DNA of 64,000 bases, taken from the NCBI RefSeq assembly GCF_002532045.1, contig NZ_NWTG01000005.1:62001-126000 (forward strand). Direction: 5' to 3'. This DNA comes from Bradyrhizobium sp. C9 (lineage in GTDB: Bacteria; Pseudomonadota; Alphaproteobacteria; Rhizobiales; Xanthobacteraceae). How positions within the stretch are numbered: position 1 is the stretch's first letter; every line of letters starts with the position of its first letter. Of this stretch, positions 50,712 through 58,868 are shown in pieces. Both the position numbers and the translations under genes were made by a program. A model generated the notes under the pieces. The model did not search any database. It was not told where the DNA came from and saw only the letters and a program-made list of their open reading frames with translations.

Positions 50712-51239
50712 CTAGCTCACCACTTCCGTCACCGGCTGCATGTCGATCTCGAACGTCTCGAGGAACTTCGACGTCATGATGTAGAAGCCGACCGAGAGCT
50801 GGAGCTCGATCAGCGCGGCCGGCGAGAGCAGCGCCGCGATCGCCTTGAAGGTCGCATCGGTCGGCTTCTTCAGCTTGACGATCTCGTCGGTGAAAGTCAG
50901 CGCCGCACGCTGCACCTCGTTGAAGCAGGTAGCCTGCTGCCAGTTCTCCAGCGCGGCATTCTGCTCGTCGGTGACGCCCACGTTCTTGCCGATGCGCTTG
51001 TGCGCGACGATCTCGTAAGGCGCCTCGCATAGAATGCCGGTGCGCGTGATCGCGAGTTCGCGCACCACCGGATCGAGCTCGCCCTTGTGACGGATCGCGC
51101 CGCCGAGCCGGCAGTACTGCTCAAAGTAAGCAGGCGAATGCGCCATCATGCGAAAGATGTTGGCGTTGCGGTTCTTGTCGAGGATCTCGCGCGTGCGCGG
51201 GCTTGCCTTCGCGGGATCGGAGTAGTCGATACGGGCCAT
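50712..51239 (-). CDS. Carboxymuconolactone decarboxylase family protein
   Basis: A 175-residue AhpD-like-fold protein. The core motif region is ELAITRTGILCEAPYEIVAHKRIGKNVGV, with Cys and His in the order typical of the CMD family but without the CxxC of AhpD peroxidoreductases. The N-terminus (DPAKASPRTREIL) and C-terminal LIELQLSVGFYIMTSKFLE helices fit the fold. Enzymatic function is not predictable; members include gamma-carboxymuconolactone decarboxylase and many uncharacterised hydrolase-like proteins. It opens the acyl-CoA catabolic region but is transcribed alone. Confidence 0.85.
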   Translation of the reverse strand: MARIDYSDPAKASPRTREILDKNRNANIFRMMAHSPAYFEQYCRLGGAIRHKGELDPVVRELAITRTGILCEAPYEIVAHKRIGKNVGVTDEQNAALENWQQATCFNEVQRAALTFTDEIVKLKKPTDATFKAIAALLSPAALIELQLSVGFYIMTSKFLETFEIDMQPVTEVVS

Positions 51240-51483
51240 TTCCTAACCTTGATCTCTGTCGTTTCTGTCCGGTTCCGAAACAGTATCCGCCGACCGTCGC
51301 AGGAGCAACACGCGCGAGTCAAATTGCCGCCGCATTCCCAGACAACCCTGACACAGTCGACGTTCGCTGAGTGGGGACTCATCAAAAGCGAATGCTCGAC
51401 GCGGGGTGTTCCGAGTACAAAATCTGGCCGTCGTGCGCGCAATTTGCGCCACGATGAGTCATGCCCAAGTCTAGGGGAAACGC

Positions 51484-51585
51484 ATGAAGGAAGCCACCAA
51501 GAGGGCGGCCTCGGAAGCGCTTGCGCAAATGCTGGCGGTGACGGCGATGCTCGTCATCGCCAGCTTTGTCTTTTATTGGCGATAG
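51484..51585 (+). CDS. Very small single-helix membrane protein, 33 residues
   Basis: An ATG at 51484 with AGGGGA seven bases upstream opens a frame of 33 codons. A basic amphipathic start (MKEATKRAASEAL) is followed by one membrane helix (AVTAMLVIASFVFYW) and ends in WR. No homologous family is recognised. The ribosome binding site and topology make it plausible, but such short frames can be accidental. It lies in a 418-bp spacer between the CMD-family gene and the DUF35 gene, where I see nothing else of note. Confidence 0.4.
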   Translation: MKEATKRAASEALAQMLAVTAMLVIASFVFYWR

Positions 51586-51657
51586 TATCTGCAACTGGAG
51601 GGGCAAGGGCGAACCTGATCAGACTGGTCTTGCGTACTGACTGGATCGCTCAGCCCC

Positions 51658-52017
51658 TCATTCTGCCTTTGCGAAATACGGAACCAGCCGTCCGGCGAAT
51701 TGCCTGAAGCGCGCCGAGACCTTGTCGCCGATGGCAAGGTCGTTGTCGCCATGCGCCATCATGCGAAAGCCCTCGTCGGCATCCACGAGCACGATGTTGT
51801 AGGGCACATGCGCCCGGGTCTCCGGCGTCGCGGCGCGGCAGACCAGCGACGTCGCATACACCGTCCCTGCCCCGCTCGCGCGATGCTCGGCGAGGTCAGG
51901 CGAGCCGCACGCCGCGCAGAAGCTGCGGCGGAAATATTGCCGCGCGCCGCAGGCGTTGCAGGTCTGGTAGACGATGGCTTCCGCACCCTTGGTCCAGTCC
52001 GCGATCGGTCCGCTCAT
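51658..52017 (-). CDS. DUF35 protein: zinc ribbon plus OB-fold
   Basis: A 119-residue protein. The rubredoxin-like zinc ribbon has Cys20, Cys23, Cys34 and Cys37 (QTCNACGARQYFRRSFCAAC). An acyl-CoA-binding OB fold follows (GTVYATSLVCRAATPETRAH; YNIVLVDADEGFRMMAHGD). DUF35 proteins function as small partners of thiolase-like enzymes; in steroid side-chain degradation the ChsH2 DUF35 domain activates the aldolase Ltp2. Its start overlaps the stop codon of the thiolase-like gene by 4 bp (ATGA), so the two are translationally coupled. Confidence 0.93.
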   Translation of the reverse strand: MSGPIADWTKGAEAIVYQTCNACGARQYFRRSFCAACGSPDLAEHRASGAGTVYATSLVCRAATPETRAHVPYNIVLVDADEGFRMMAHGDNDLAIGDKVSARFRQFAGRLVPYFAKAE

Positions 52018-53150
52018 CGCACCCGCTCCAGGAACATGCTGACATGGGAGGACAACACGCCGCCGTCGCCATGCAGCAGCGCCACCGAGGCGTCGCGCAC
52101 CTGGCGATTGTCGGCACGGCCGGTCATCTGCAGATGGGTTTCGACCAGATGCGCCATCGCGCCGCCGACGCCGCAATGGCCGTAGCTGAGCAGGCCGCCA
52201 TGGGTATTGAGCGGCATCTCGCCATCCTGATTGAAGTAGCCGGCGCGCACCCGCGCAGCCGCTTCGCCGCGCCTGGCGAGGCCGAGATCTTCCAGCAGCA
52301 TCGCGAGCGTGATCGTGAAGCTGTCGTAGACCGCGGCGTAACGCACGTCCGATATCGCGATGCCCGACACTGCTTTCGCCTTCGTGATCGAAATCTCGGC
52401 GCCGAGCTCACTCAGCGCGGGCGCGGCCGTGACGTGCTGGTGGGTGTGCGCTTGGGCGCAGCCGCGGACCTGCACCCGCCGCTCGCCGGTCGGCTCGCGG
52501 CTGACTACGCAGGCCGCGCCGCCGTCGGAGACCGGGCAGCAGTCGAGCAGTTTCAACGGCATCGCCACCGGCTTCGAGGCCAGCACGTCGGCAACCGTGA
52601 TCTGCTCGTGGAATTGCGCGCCAGGATGCGTCAATGCGTGCTTGCGCATCAGCACTGCGAACTCGGCGAGGTCTTCCTGCGTGAGCCCGTATTCATGCAT
52701 GTAGCGCGTCGCGACCAGGCCGTAATAGGCCGGGATCGTCGGCCCCAGCGTGACCTCGTAGTCGGGATGGCCGACCTGGGCCAGCGCCTGGATCGAGGCG
52801 TCGCGGCTCTGCCCGGTCAGCCGGTTCTCGCCGCCGACCACCAGCACGTGTTTGGCCACGCCGGCATCGACCAGATGATGCGCCAGCATGGTCATCGCGA
52901 GGCCCGTCGCGCCGCCGACCTGTACGGCGTGGGCATAGGACGGACGAATACCAAAGTGCTCGGCGAAAACCGTCGCCAGCATGATGTGGGGCGAGACGGT
53001 GGAGTAGCCACACAAGATGCCGTCGATGTCGGCGCGCTTCAGCCCGGCATCGGAGATCGCAAGCTCGGCCGCCTTGCTCATCAGGTCGAGCGAGGACAGG
53101 CCCTCATGCTTGCCGTAGGACGTGAGGCCGACGCCGGTGACGAAGCTCAT
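52014..53150 (-). CDS. Thiolase-like protein lacking the nucleophilic cysteine
   Basis: A 378-residue thiolase-fold protein of the SCP-x / lipid-transfer type, starting at 53150 with GAGGTG upstream. In active thiolases a CAxG motif carries the nucleophile; here the region reads AHAVQVGGATGLAM and Gly80 replaces the cysteine. The second-half motifs are also altered: YDSFTITLAM where active members have HDCFT, and GGLLSYGHCGVGGAM where they have GHPxGATG. Ordinary thiolytic cleavage is therefore unlikely. Partnered with a DUF35 protein, it resembles Ltp2-type retro-aldolases. The substrate is unknown. Confidence 0.9.
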   Translation of the reverse strand: MSFVTGVGLTSYGKHEGLSSLDLMSKAAELAISDAGLKRADIDGILCGYSTVSPHIMLATVFAEHFGIRPSYAHAVQVGGATGLAMTMLAHHLVDAGVAKHVLVVGGENRLTGQSRDASIQALAQVGHPDYEVTLGPTIPAYYGLVATRYMHEYGLTQEDLAEFAVLMRKHALTHPGAQFHEQITVADVLASKPVAMPLKLLDCCPVSDGGAACVVSREPTGERRVQVRGCAQAHTHQHVTAAPALSELGAEISITKAKAVSGIAISDVRYAAVYDSFTITLAMLLEDLGLARRGEAAARVRAGYFNQDGEMPLNTHGGLLSYGHCGVGGAMAHLVETHLQMTGRADNRQVRDASVALLHGDGGVLSSHVSMFLERVR

Positions 53151-53169
53151 CTGTTCACCTCGATCCGCT

Positions 53170-53267
53170 GTCATTCCGGGATGGCCCGAAGGACCAGACC
53201 GCAGATGCGCAATTGCGCATCGGGGAATAGATTCCGGGCTCGATGCTCCGCATCGCCCCGGAATGAC
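53170..53267. repeat. Paired palindromes between the thiolase-like and dehydrogenase genes
   Basis: GTCATTCCGGG (53170-53180) pairs with CCCGGAATGAC (53257-53267). In the centre is a perfect 16-bp palindrome, ATGCGCAATTGCGCAT (53205-53220). It separates two genes read in the same direction. Confidence 0.7.
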
Positions 53268-53276
53268 GGGTTAACA

Positions 53277-54443
53277 TCAATACGACTTCGGAAGGCCGAG
53301 CACCTTCTCGCCGATGAAGCTGAGGATGAGCTGCGGGCTGATCGGCGCGATGCGCGGAATCAGCGACTCCCGCAAATAACGCTCGACGTGATATTCCTTG
53401 GCGTAGCCGAAGCCGCCATGGGTCATCACCGCCTGCTCGCAGGCGTGGAAGCCGGCTTCCGCCGCGAGATACTTCGCCGAGTTCGCGGCTGGGCCGCACG
53501 GCAGGTTCTGGTCGTACTGCCAGCCGGCGCGCAGCACCATCAGCCAGGCTGCTTCCAGCTCCATCCAGCATTTCGCCAGCGGATGCTGGATCGCCTGGTT
53601 CATGCCGATCGGGCGGTTGAACACGATACGGCCCTTGGCATATTCCGATGCCCGCTTCAGCGCGATCTGGCCGAGGCCGACGGCTTCGGCCGCAATCAGG
53701 ATGCGCTCGGGGTTCATGCCGTGCAGGATGTATTCGAAGCCGCGGCCCTCCTCGCCGATACGGTCCTCGACCGGGATCTCGAAATTCTCAAAGAAGAGTT
53801 CATTGGAATCGACGGGCTTGCGGCCCATCTTCTCGATCTCGTGCACGGTGACGCGCTTGCGGTCGAAATCCGTGTAGAACAGGCTGAGGCCGTGGGTCGG
53901 GCTGCGCACCTCCTCCAGCGGCGTGGTGCGCGCGAGCAGCAGGATCTTGTTGGCGACCTGCGCGGTCGAGATCCACACCTTCTGGCCGTTGACGATGTAT
54001 TTGTCGCCCTGGCGCACGGCGCGGGTCTTGAGCTGGGTGGTATTGAGGCCGGTGTTGGGCTCGGTCACCGCGAAGCAGGACTTGTCGCGGCCGTCGATGA
54101 TCGGCGGCAGCATGCGCTGGCACTGTTCCTTGGTGCCGAACACGACGACCGGATTGAGCCCGAACACGTTCATGTGCACCGCCGATGCGCCGGACATGCC
54201 GGCGCCGGATTCGGAGATCGTGCGCATCATGATCGCAGCATCGGTGATGCCGAGCCCGGAGCCGCCATATTCCTCGGGAATGCAGATGCCGAGCCAACCG
54301 GCATCGGCCAGCGCGCGGTGGAAGTCGGCCGGATAGCCGCCCTCCTTGTCCTTCTTCAGCCAATAGGCCTCGTCAAAGCGCGAGCAGATTTTTGCGACGG
54401 CGTCGCGGATCGATTCCTGGTTGGCCGAGAGTGCGAAATCCAT
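53277..54443 (-). CDS. Acyl-CoA dehydrogenase
   Basis: A 388-residue acyl-CoA dehydrogenase. It has the N-terminal helical domain (SANQESIRDAVAKICSRFDE), the FAD loop SCFAVTEPNTGLNTTQLKTRA and the substrate segment KVWISTAQVANKI. Later come QAIQHPLAKCWMELEAAWLM and HGGFGYAKEYHVERYLRESL. In the usual position of the catalytic glutamate the C-terminus reads SLIPRIAPISPQLILSFIGE, so the glutamate may lie elsewhere, as in long-chain or isovaleryl-type members. It precedes the CaiB-like gene's stop by 11 bp in the same operon. The substrate is likely an unusual acyl-CoA. Confidence 0.9.
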   Translation of the reverse strand: MDFALSANQESIRDAVAKICSRFDEAYWLKKDKEGGYPADFHRALADAGWLGICIPEEYGGSGLGITDAAIMMRTISESGAGMSGASAVHMNVFGLNPVVVFGTKEQCQRMLPPIIDGRDKSCFAVTEPNTGLNTTQLKTRAVRQGDKYIVNGQKVWISTAQVANKILLLARTTPLEEVRSPTHGLSLFYTDFDRKRVTVHEIEKMGRKPVDSNELFFENFEIPVEDRIGEEGRGFEYILHGMNPERILIAAEAVGLGQIALKRASEYAKGRIVFNRPIGMNQAIQHPLAKCWMELEAAWLMVLRAGWQYDQNLPCGPAANSAKYLAAEAGFHACEQAVMTHGGFGYAKEYHVERYLRESLIPRIAPISPQLILSFIGEKVLGLPKSY

Positions 54444-54454
54444 CTGTCGTGCTC

Positions 54455-55654
54455 CTATGCCTTCGCCGCTTTGGCCGCGCCGTCGCGCACCATCGCCGCA
54501 ATCTCGTCAATGGAGAAACCTGCTTCTTGCAAAATCTCCGTGCTGTGCTCGCCGAGCCGCGGCGCCAGCCGGCTTGGCTCGACCTTGGTTTCCGACCAGC
54601 GTGCCGACGGCGTCATGCTGCGGATACGGCCCTCGGTCGGGTGGTCGACCACCGGGAAGACGCCGGTCGCGACCATGTGCGGGTCCTCCAGCAGGCTCTC
54701 GAGATCATGCATCGGCATCACGGGCACGTCGGCCGTCTCGAGGATCTCGTTCCACTCGGCCGTAGTCTTGGTCTGCAGGATGCGCGCGAGCTCGGCGTAG
54801 ACGACGTCGATGTTGGTGGCGCGGCCGGCGAAGGTCGCAAATTTCGGATCGCTGCGCAGATCATCGCGGCCGGTCGCCTTGAAGAAATTCTCCCACTGCT
54901 TGTCGTTGTAGACGATCACGCAGATATAGCCGTCCAAGGTCTTGTAGGGCCGCCGGTCCGGAGACAGATGGCGCGCGTAGCCGCCCTTGTCGAGCGGCGG
55001 ATCGTAGGTCAGGCCGCCCATGTGGTCGCCCATCACGAAGCCGGCCATGGTCTCGAACATCGGAATGTCGACACGCTGGCCCTGCCCGGTGCGGTCGCGA
55101 TGCACGAGGCTCGCGCAGATCGCGCCGACCGCGGTCAGCCCGACGATGCGATCGACCAGCGCATTCGGGACATAGCGCGGCACGCCGTCGGAGGTCTGCG
55201 CCATCAGCGCCGGCAGCGCGGTGGCGCCCTGGATTAGGTCGTCATAGGCGGGCTTGGCGGCGTATGGTCCTTCCTGGCCGAAGCCAAACACGCCGGCATA
55301 GATCAGCTTTGGATTGACCTTGGCGACGACGTCGTAGCCGAGCTGCAGCCGCGCCATCGCCTGCGGCCGCACATTGTAGACCAGCACGTCGGCCTGCGCG
55401 ATCAGCCGCAGCACCGCCTCGCGCCCGGCCGGCTTCTTCAGATCGAGGCAGACCGAACGCTTGCTGCGGTTGGTGTTGAGGAAGACCGGCCCCATGCCGG
55501 GATGCCGCGTCGGACCGATCTGCCGCGTCACGTCGCCGTCAGGCGATTCCACCTTGATGACGTCGGCGCCGTAATCGCCAAGCATCTGGGTGGCATAGGG
55601 CCCCATCAGCACGGTCGTCATGTCGACGACCTTGATACCCTGCAGTGGTCCCAT
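54455..55654 (-). CDS. CaiB/BaiF (family III) CoA transferase
   Basis: A 399-residue CoA transferase. It has the N-terminal GPLQGIKVVDMTTVLMGPYA, DVIKVESPDGDVTRQIGPT and NTNRSKRSVCLDLKKPAGRE signature blocks. The catalytic aspartate is in GQGQRVDIPMFETMAGFVM near residue 160. The C-terminal domain is the usual three-stranded extension (PTEGRIRSMTPSARWSE). Enzymes of this family exchange CoA between a donor acyl-CoA and a carboxylic acid such as carnitine, formate or a bile acid. It is the first gene of an operon with the acyl-CoA dehydrogenase. Confidence 0.94.
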   Translation of the reverse strand: MGPLQGIKVVDMTTVLMGPYATQMLGDYGADVIKVESPDGDVTRQIGPTRHPGMGPVFLNTNRSKRSVCLDLKKPAGREAVLRLIAQADVLVYNVRPQAMARLQLGYDVVAKVNPKLIYAGVFGFGQEGPYAAKPAYDDLIQGATALPALMAQTSDGVPRYVPNALVDRIVGLTAVGAICASLVHRDRTGQGQRVDIPMFETMAGFVMGDHMGGLTYDPPLDKGGYARHLSPDRRPYKTLDGYICVIVYNDKQWENFFKATGRDDLRSDPKFATFAGRATNIDVVYAELARILQTKTTAEWNEILETADVPVMPMHDLESLLEDPHMVATGVFPVVDHPTEGRIRSMTPSARWSETKVEPSRLAPRLGEHSTEILQEAGFSIDEIAAMVRDGAAKAAKA

Positions 55655-55825
55655 CGTGCTGTTCGCTCCCGGATGTTCTGGATTGAATCCTAGTAACGGG
55701 AGGTCTTTGCCGAGATCAAGCTGCGCCGGGCGTATGGGCGTATGCGCGGCGGCGGCCGGATCGTTTCCGCGCGGCGGAACGCAGGGCGGACGAGACGAAG
55801 TGCGCCACCGCCGGCTCGCTGCCGG

Positions 55826-56026
55826 CTACTGCCCGGTCATCGCCTCGCGCGCCTTCAGGAACTTTTCCAGTTCCGCGTTCTGCTGCTCGAGCCGCTCGGC
55901 GATGCGCTCCTCGACTTCGGCGCCGGCGGCGCCCGCGGCCTGCTCGATCAGCTGCCTGATATTGTCCCGGAGGATTGCGATGCGATCGTTCAATTCCGAC
56001 AGCGACAGGGACGTCTCGATACCCAT
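55826..56026 (-). CDS. Small coiled-coil protein
   Basis: A 66-residue protein, almost entirely helical and charged, with heptad-like spacing of Leu, Ile and Ala (SELNDRIAILRDNIRQLIEQ; VEERIAERLEQQNAELEKFL). No membrane segment, cysteine or known domain is seen. It resembles small alphaproteobacterial proteins of unknown function that may form dimers. GGGAGAACGG precedes the ATG. It stands between the CaiB-type operon and the acyl-CoA synthetase/thiolase pair. Confidence 0.65.
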   Translation of the reverse strand: MGIETSLSLSELNDRIAILRDNIRQLIEQAAGAAGAEVEERIAERLEQQNAELEKFLKAREAMTGQ

Positions 56027-56117
56027 GGTCCGTTCTCCCGGTGACAGGCGCGAGCAGCTTAGCGCGGCCGGAGGCCGCGGCCTATCCCTTTGCAGATTCC
56101 TTGGCCGATCCTTTGGC

Positions 56118-57650
56118 CTACCCTCGGGCCATCATCTCCCGCAGCGCCGTCTTCAGCACCTTGCCGTAATTGTTCTTTGGCAGGGCATCGAGATAGACAT
56201 AGCGCTTCGGCCGCTTGAAGCGGGCGATCGAGGCCAGGCAATGCGCATCGAGCCTGCCGTCGTCGGCGGCAGCACCCTCCTCGAGCACGACGCAGGCGAC
56301 GACGATCTCGCCCCATTCCGGATCCGGCACACCGATCGCCGAGACCTCGCGGACGTCAGGATGCGTCAGCAGCGCTTCCTCGACCTCGCGCGGATAGATG
56401 TTGGTGCCGCCGGAGATGATCACGTCCTTGGAGCGGTCCGACAGCGTCAGGAAGCCGTCGGCATCGAGCCGGCCGACGTCGCCGGTGCGCAGCCAGCCGT
56501 CCTTCAGCGTCTCGGCATTGGCCTTCGGATTGTTCCAGTAGCCGAGCATCACGGTTAAGCCCTTGACCTCGATCTCGCCGGTCTCGCCGGCGGGCAGCGG
56601 CTTACCGTCCTTGCCGGTGATGCGCACGGTGACGACGCTCTGGGCGGTGCCGACCGACGCCAGCCGCTCGAGATAACGGGGATGATCGCTCGCGCGATGC
56701 CAGTCACGTGACAGCGCAGTGATCGTCATCGGCGACTCGCCCTGGCCGTAGATCTGCACGAAACGCTGGCCCATCGTCGCGATCGCGTCGGTGATGTCGG
56801 CCGTGTACATCGGCCCGCCGCCATAGATGATGGTGCGCAGCCCCTCGCCGACCTCGCCGCGCTTCTTGGCGGCATCGACCAGACGGCGCACCATGGTGGG
56901 CGCCGCGAACATCACGACATTGTCGAGCTGCCGGCCGAGGTTGAGCACCTCGTCCGGATCGAACCCGCCGGTTTCGGGAACGACGTGGCGGCCGCCCATC
57001 CGGACATGCGGGAAATTGTACAGCCCAGCGCCATGCGAGATCGGCGCCGCATAGAGCGAGGCATCGTTCGGCGTCGCCGGATCGACGTCGGCGAGATAGC
57101 ACAGCGACATCGCAACCAGATTGCCGTGGCTGAGCATCACCCCCTTGGGGCGGCCGGTGGTGCCGGACGTATAGAACAGCCAGGCGAGATCGTTGGTTTC
57201 GCGCGGCAGCGGCGCAGGTGCCCCCTCTCCGCTCCGCATCGCCCTGTAGGCGTCGCTGTCGACTGACAGCATGGTCATGCCGGCGGGGCAGTCGTCCTTC
57301 GCCTCAAGCAGCGCACCGATCGTGTCATCGGACACGAAGGCCAGTTTGGCGCCGCCATTGCCGCAGATCCATGCCGCCTCGCGGCCGTGCAGTTTTGCGT
57401 TGATCGGGATCGCGGCGGCGCCGATCCACCAGATGCCATAGAGGCATTCGAGATATTGCGTGCAGTTCGATGCAAACAGCGCAATGCGGTCGCCGGCGGC
57501 GATGCCGTGATCGCGCGCCAGCGCCGCCCCGATCGAGGCGGCGCGGCGGGCGAAGGTTGCGTAGTCGGCGTCGAGGTCGAAGCCGGTCAGCAGCGCCGGC
57601 GCGTCGGGTCGCGCCCGCGCCGTCGCCGCCAGCCATTCGGCAATGTTCAA
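56118..57650 (-). CDS. AMP-dependent acyl-CoA synthetase
   Basis: A 510-residue ANL-superfamily ligase. Motifs in order: LFYTSGTTGRPKGVMLSHGN (A3, P-loop-like), YGQGESPMTITAL (A5), LRTGDVGRLDADGFL (A7), DRSKDVIISGGTNIYPREVE (A8) and the catalytic lysine in NNYGKVLKTALREMM (A10). The A5 motif YGQGE is the form typical of fatty-acid and benzoate/cyclohexanecarboxylate ligases. It starts 1 bp after the thiolase stop codon and is co-transcribed with it. This pair would activate an acid and, after beta-oxidation by the adjacent genes, cleave the 3-oxoacyl-CoA. Confidence 0.93.
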   Translation of the reverse strand: MNIAEWLAATARARPDAPALLTGFDLDADYATFARRAASIGAALARDHGIAAGDRIALFASNCTQYLECLYGIWWIGAAAIPINAKLHGREAAWICGNGGAKLAFVSDDTIGALLEAKDDCPAGMTMLSVDSDAYRAMRSGEGAPAPLPRETNDLAWLFYTSGTTGRPKGVMLSHGNLVAMSLCYLADVDPATPNDASLYAAPISHGAGLYNFPHVRMGGRHVVPETGGFDPDEVLNLGRQLDNVVMFAAPTMVRRLVDAAKKRGEVGEGLRTIIYGGGPMYTADITDAIATMGQRFVQIYGQGESPMTITALSRDWHRASDHPRYLERLASVGTAQSVVTVRITGKDGKPLPAGETGEIEVKGLTVMLGYWNNPKANAETLKDGWLRTGDVGRLDADGFLTLSDRSKDVIISGGTNIYPREVEEALLTHPDVREVSAIGVPDPEWGEIVVACVVLEEGAAADDGRLDAHCLASIARFKRPKRYVYLDALPKNNYGKVLKTALREMMARG

Positions 57651-57651
57651 G

Positions 57652-58824
57652 CTACTTCGCCGGCTCGAGGATCGAGACGTAGTTGGCGACCGCAGCGCCG
57701 CCCATGTTGAAGATTCCGCCGATCTGCGGGTTCTTGAGCTGCATGCCCTCGGGCGCCTGCCCGGCGAGCTGCATCGCGCTCATCACGTGCATGGAGACGC
57801 CGGTGGCGCCGATCGGATGGCCCTTGGCCTTGAGGCCGCCGGACGGATTGATCGGCAGCTTGCCGTCCTTCTGGGTCCAACCTTCCATGATGGCGCGCGC
57901 ACCCTGCCCCTTCGGCGTCAGACCCATCGCTTCATATTCGATCAGCTCGGCGACCGTGAAGCAGTCGTGGGTTTCGACAAAGGACAGATCGGAGAGCTTC
58001 AGGCCAGCCTTGTCCAGCGCGCGCTGCCAGGCAACGGTGCAGCCTTCGAACTGCAGGATGTCGCGCTTGGACATCGGCAGGAAATCCTGTGCATGCGCGG
58101 TCGCGCGGATGTTCACCGCCTTGCCCATGGTCCTGGCGGTCTCGGCATCGGCCAGCACCAGCGCGGCGGCGCCATCCGACACCAGCGAACAGTCGGTGCG
58201 CTTCAAGGGGCCGGCGACATAGGGGTTCTTCTCACTCTCGGCGCGGCAGAACTCGAAGCCGAAATCCTTGCGCATCTGCGCATAGGGATTGGCGACGCCG
58301 TTCTTGTGGTTCTTGGCGGCGATCATCGCCAGCGCGTCCGACTGGTCGCCGTATTTCTGGAAATAGGACTGCGCGATCTTGCCGAACACGCCCGCGAAGC
58401 CGCCGACCGTGTCGCCGTCCTCGGGCAGATACGATGCCTTCAGGAGGTTCTTGCCGATCTCCGGCCCCGGCGTCTTGGTCATCTGCTCGACGCCGACCAC
58501 CAGCACGATCTTGGCAGCGCCCGCCTCGATGGCGCGAATGCCCTGATGCACGGCGGCTGAACCGGTGGCGCAGGCGTTCTCGACCCGGGTGGTCGGCTTG
58601 AAGCGCAGCGCCGGATTGGCCTGCAGCACCAGCGAAGCCGTGAAATCCTGCGGCGAGAAGCCGGCGTTGAAATGGCCGAGCATGATCTCGTCGACGTCGG
58701 ACGCGGCAATGCCGGCATCAGCGAGCGCCTCGTTGGCGACCTTGACGACGAGACCCTCGACGGTCTCCGCGTCAAACTTTCCGAATGGCGTGTGCGCCCA
58801 ACCCACAATGCTGGCTGCTGTCAT
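57652..58824 (-). CDS. Thiolase (SCP-x type acetyl-CoA acetyltransferase)
   Basis: A 390-residue thiolase starting at 58824 with AGGGAGA upstream. The nucleophile is Cys85 in VENACATGSAAVHQG. The partner motifs are VETHDCFTVAELIEYEAMGL and GGLKAKGHPIGATGVSMHV, as in the SCP-2/3-oxoacyl-CoA thiolase branch. It is therefore a competent thiolase, in contrast to the cysteine-less paralogue at 52014-53150. It is followed directly by the acyl-CoA synthetase gene. Its role is probably thiolytic cleavage in a specialised acyl-CoA pathway. Confidence 0.94.
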   Translation of the reverse strand: MTAASIVGWAHTPFGKFDAETVEGLVVKVANEALADAGIAASDVDEIMLGHFNAGFSPQDFTASLVLQANPALRFKPTTRVENACATGSAAVHQGIRAIEAGAAKIVLVVGVEQMTKTPGPEIGKNLLKASYLPEDGDTVGGFAGVFGKIAQSYFQKYGDQSDALAMIAAKNHKNGVANPYAQMRKDFGFEFCRAESEKNPYVAGPLKRTDCSLVSDGAAALVLADAETARTMGKAVNIRATAHAQDFLPMSKRDILQFEGCTVAWQRALDKAGLKLSDLSFVETHDCFTVAELIEYEAMGLTPKGQGARAIMEGWTQKDGKLPINPSGGLKAKGHPIGATGVSMHVMSAMQLAGQAPEGMQLKNPQIGGIFNMGGAAVANYVSILEPAK

Positions 58825-58868
58825 GGCCGTATCTCCCTGTTCCTGTTCGGGAGTTATGTAGCGTATCT

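Noticed and set aside
52044..54800. A very long (about 918 codons) open frame on the + strand
   Set aside because: It lies opposite the thiolase-like, acyl-CoA dehydrogenase and CaiB genes, all of which have clear motifs. Its translation is rich in Arg, His, Asp and Gly with no domain pattern, typical of antisense shadows in GC-rich genes.
55655..55825. Possible tandem repeat (GGGCGTATGGGCGTATGCGC) in the spacer
   Set aside because: Only about two short units; not distinguishable from chance in GC-rich DNA.
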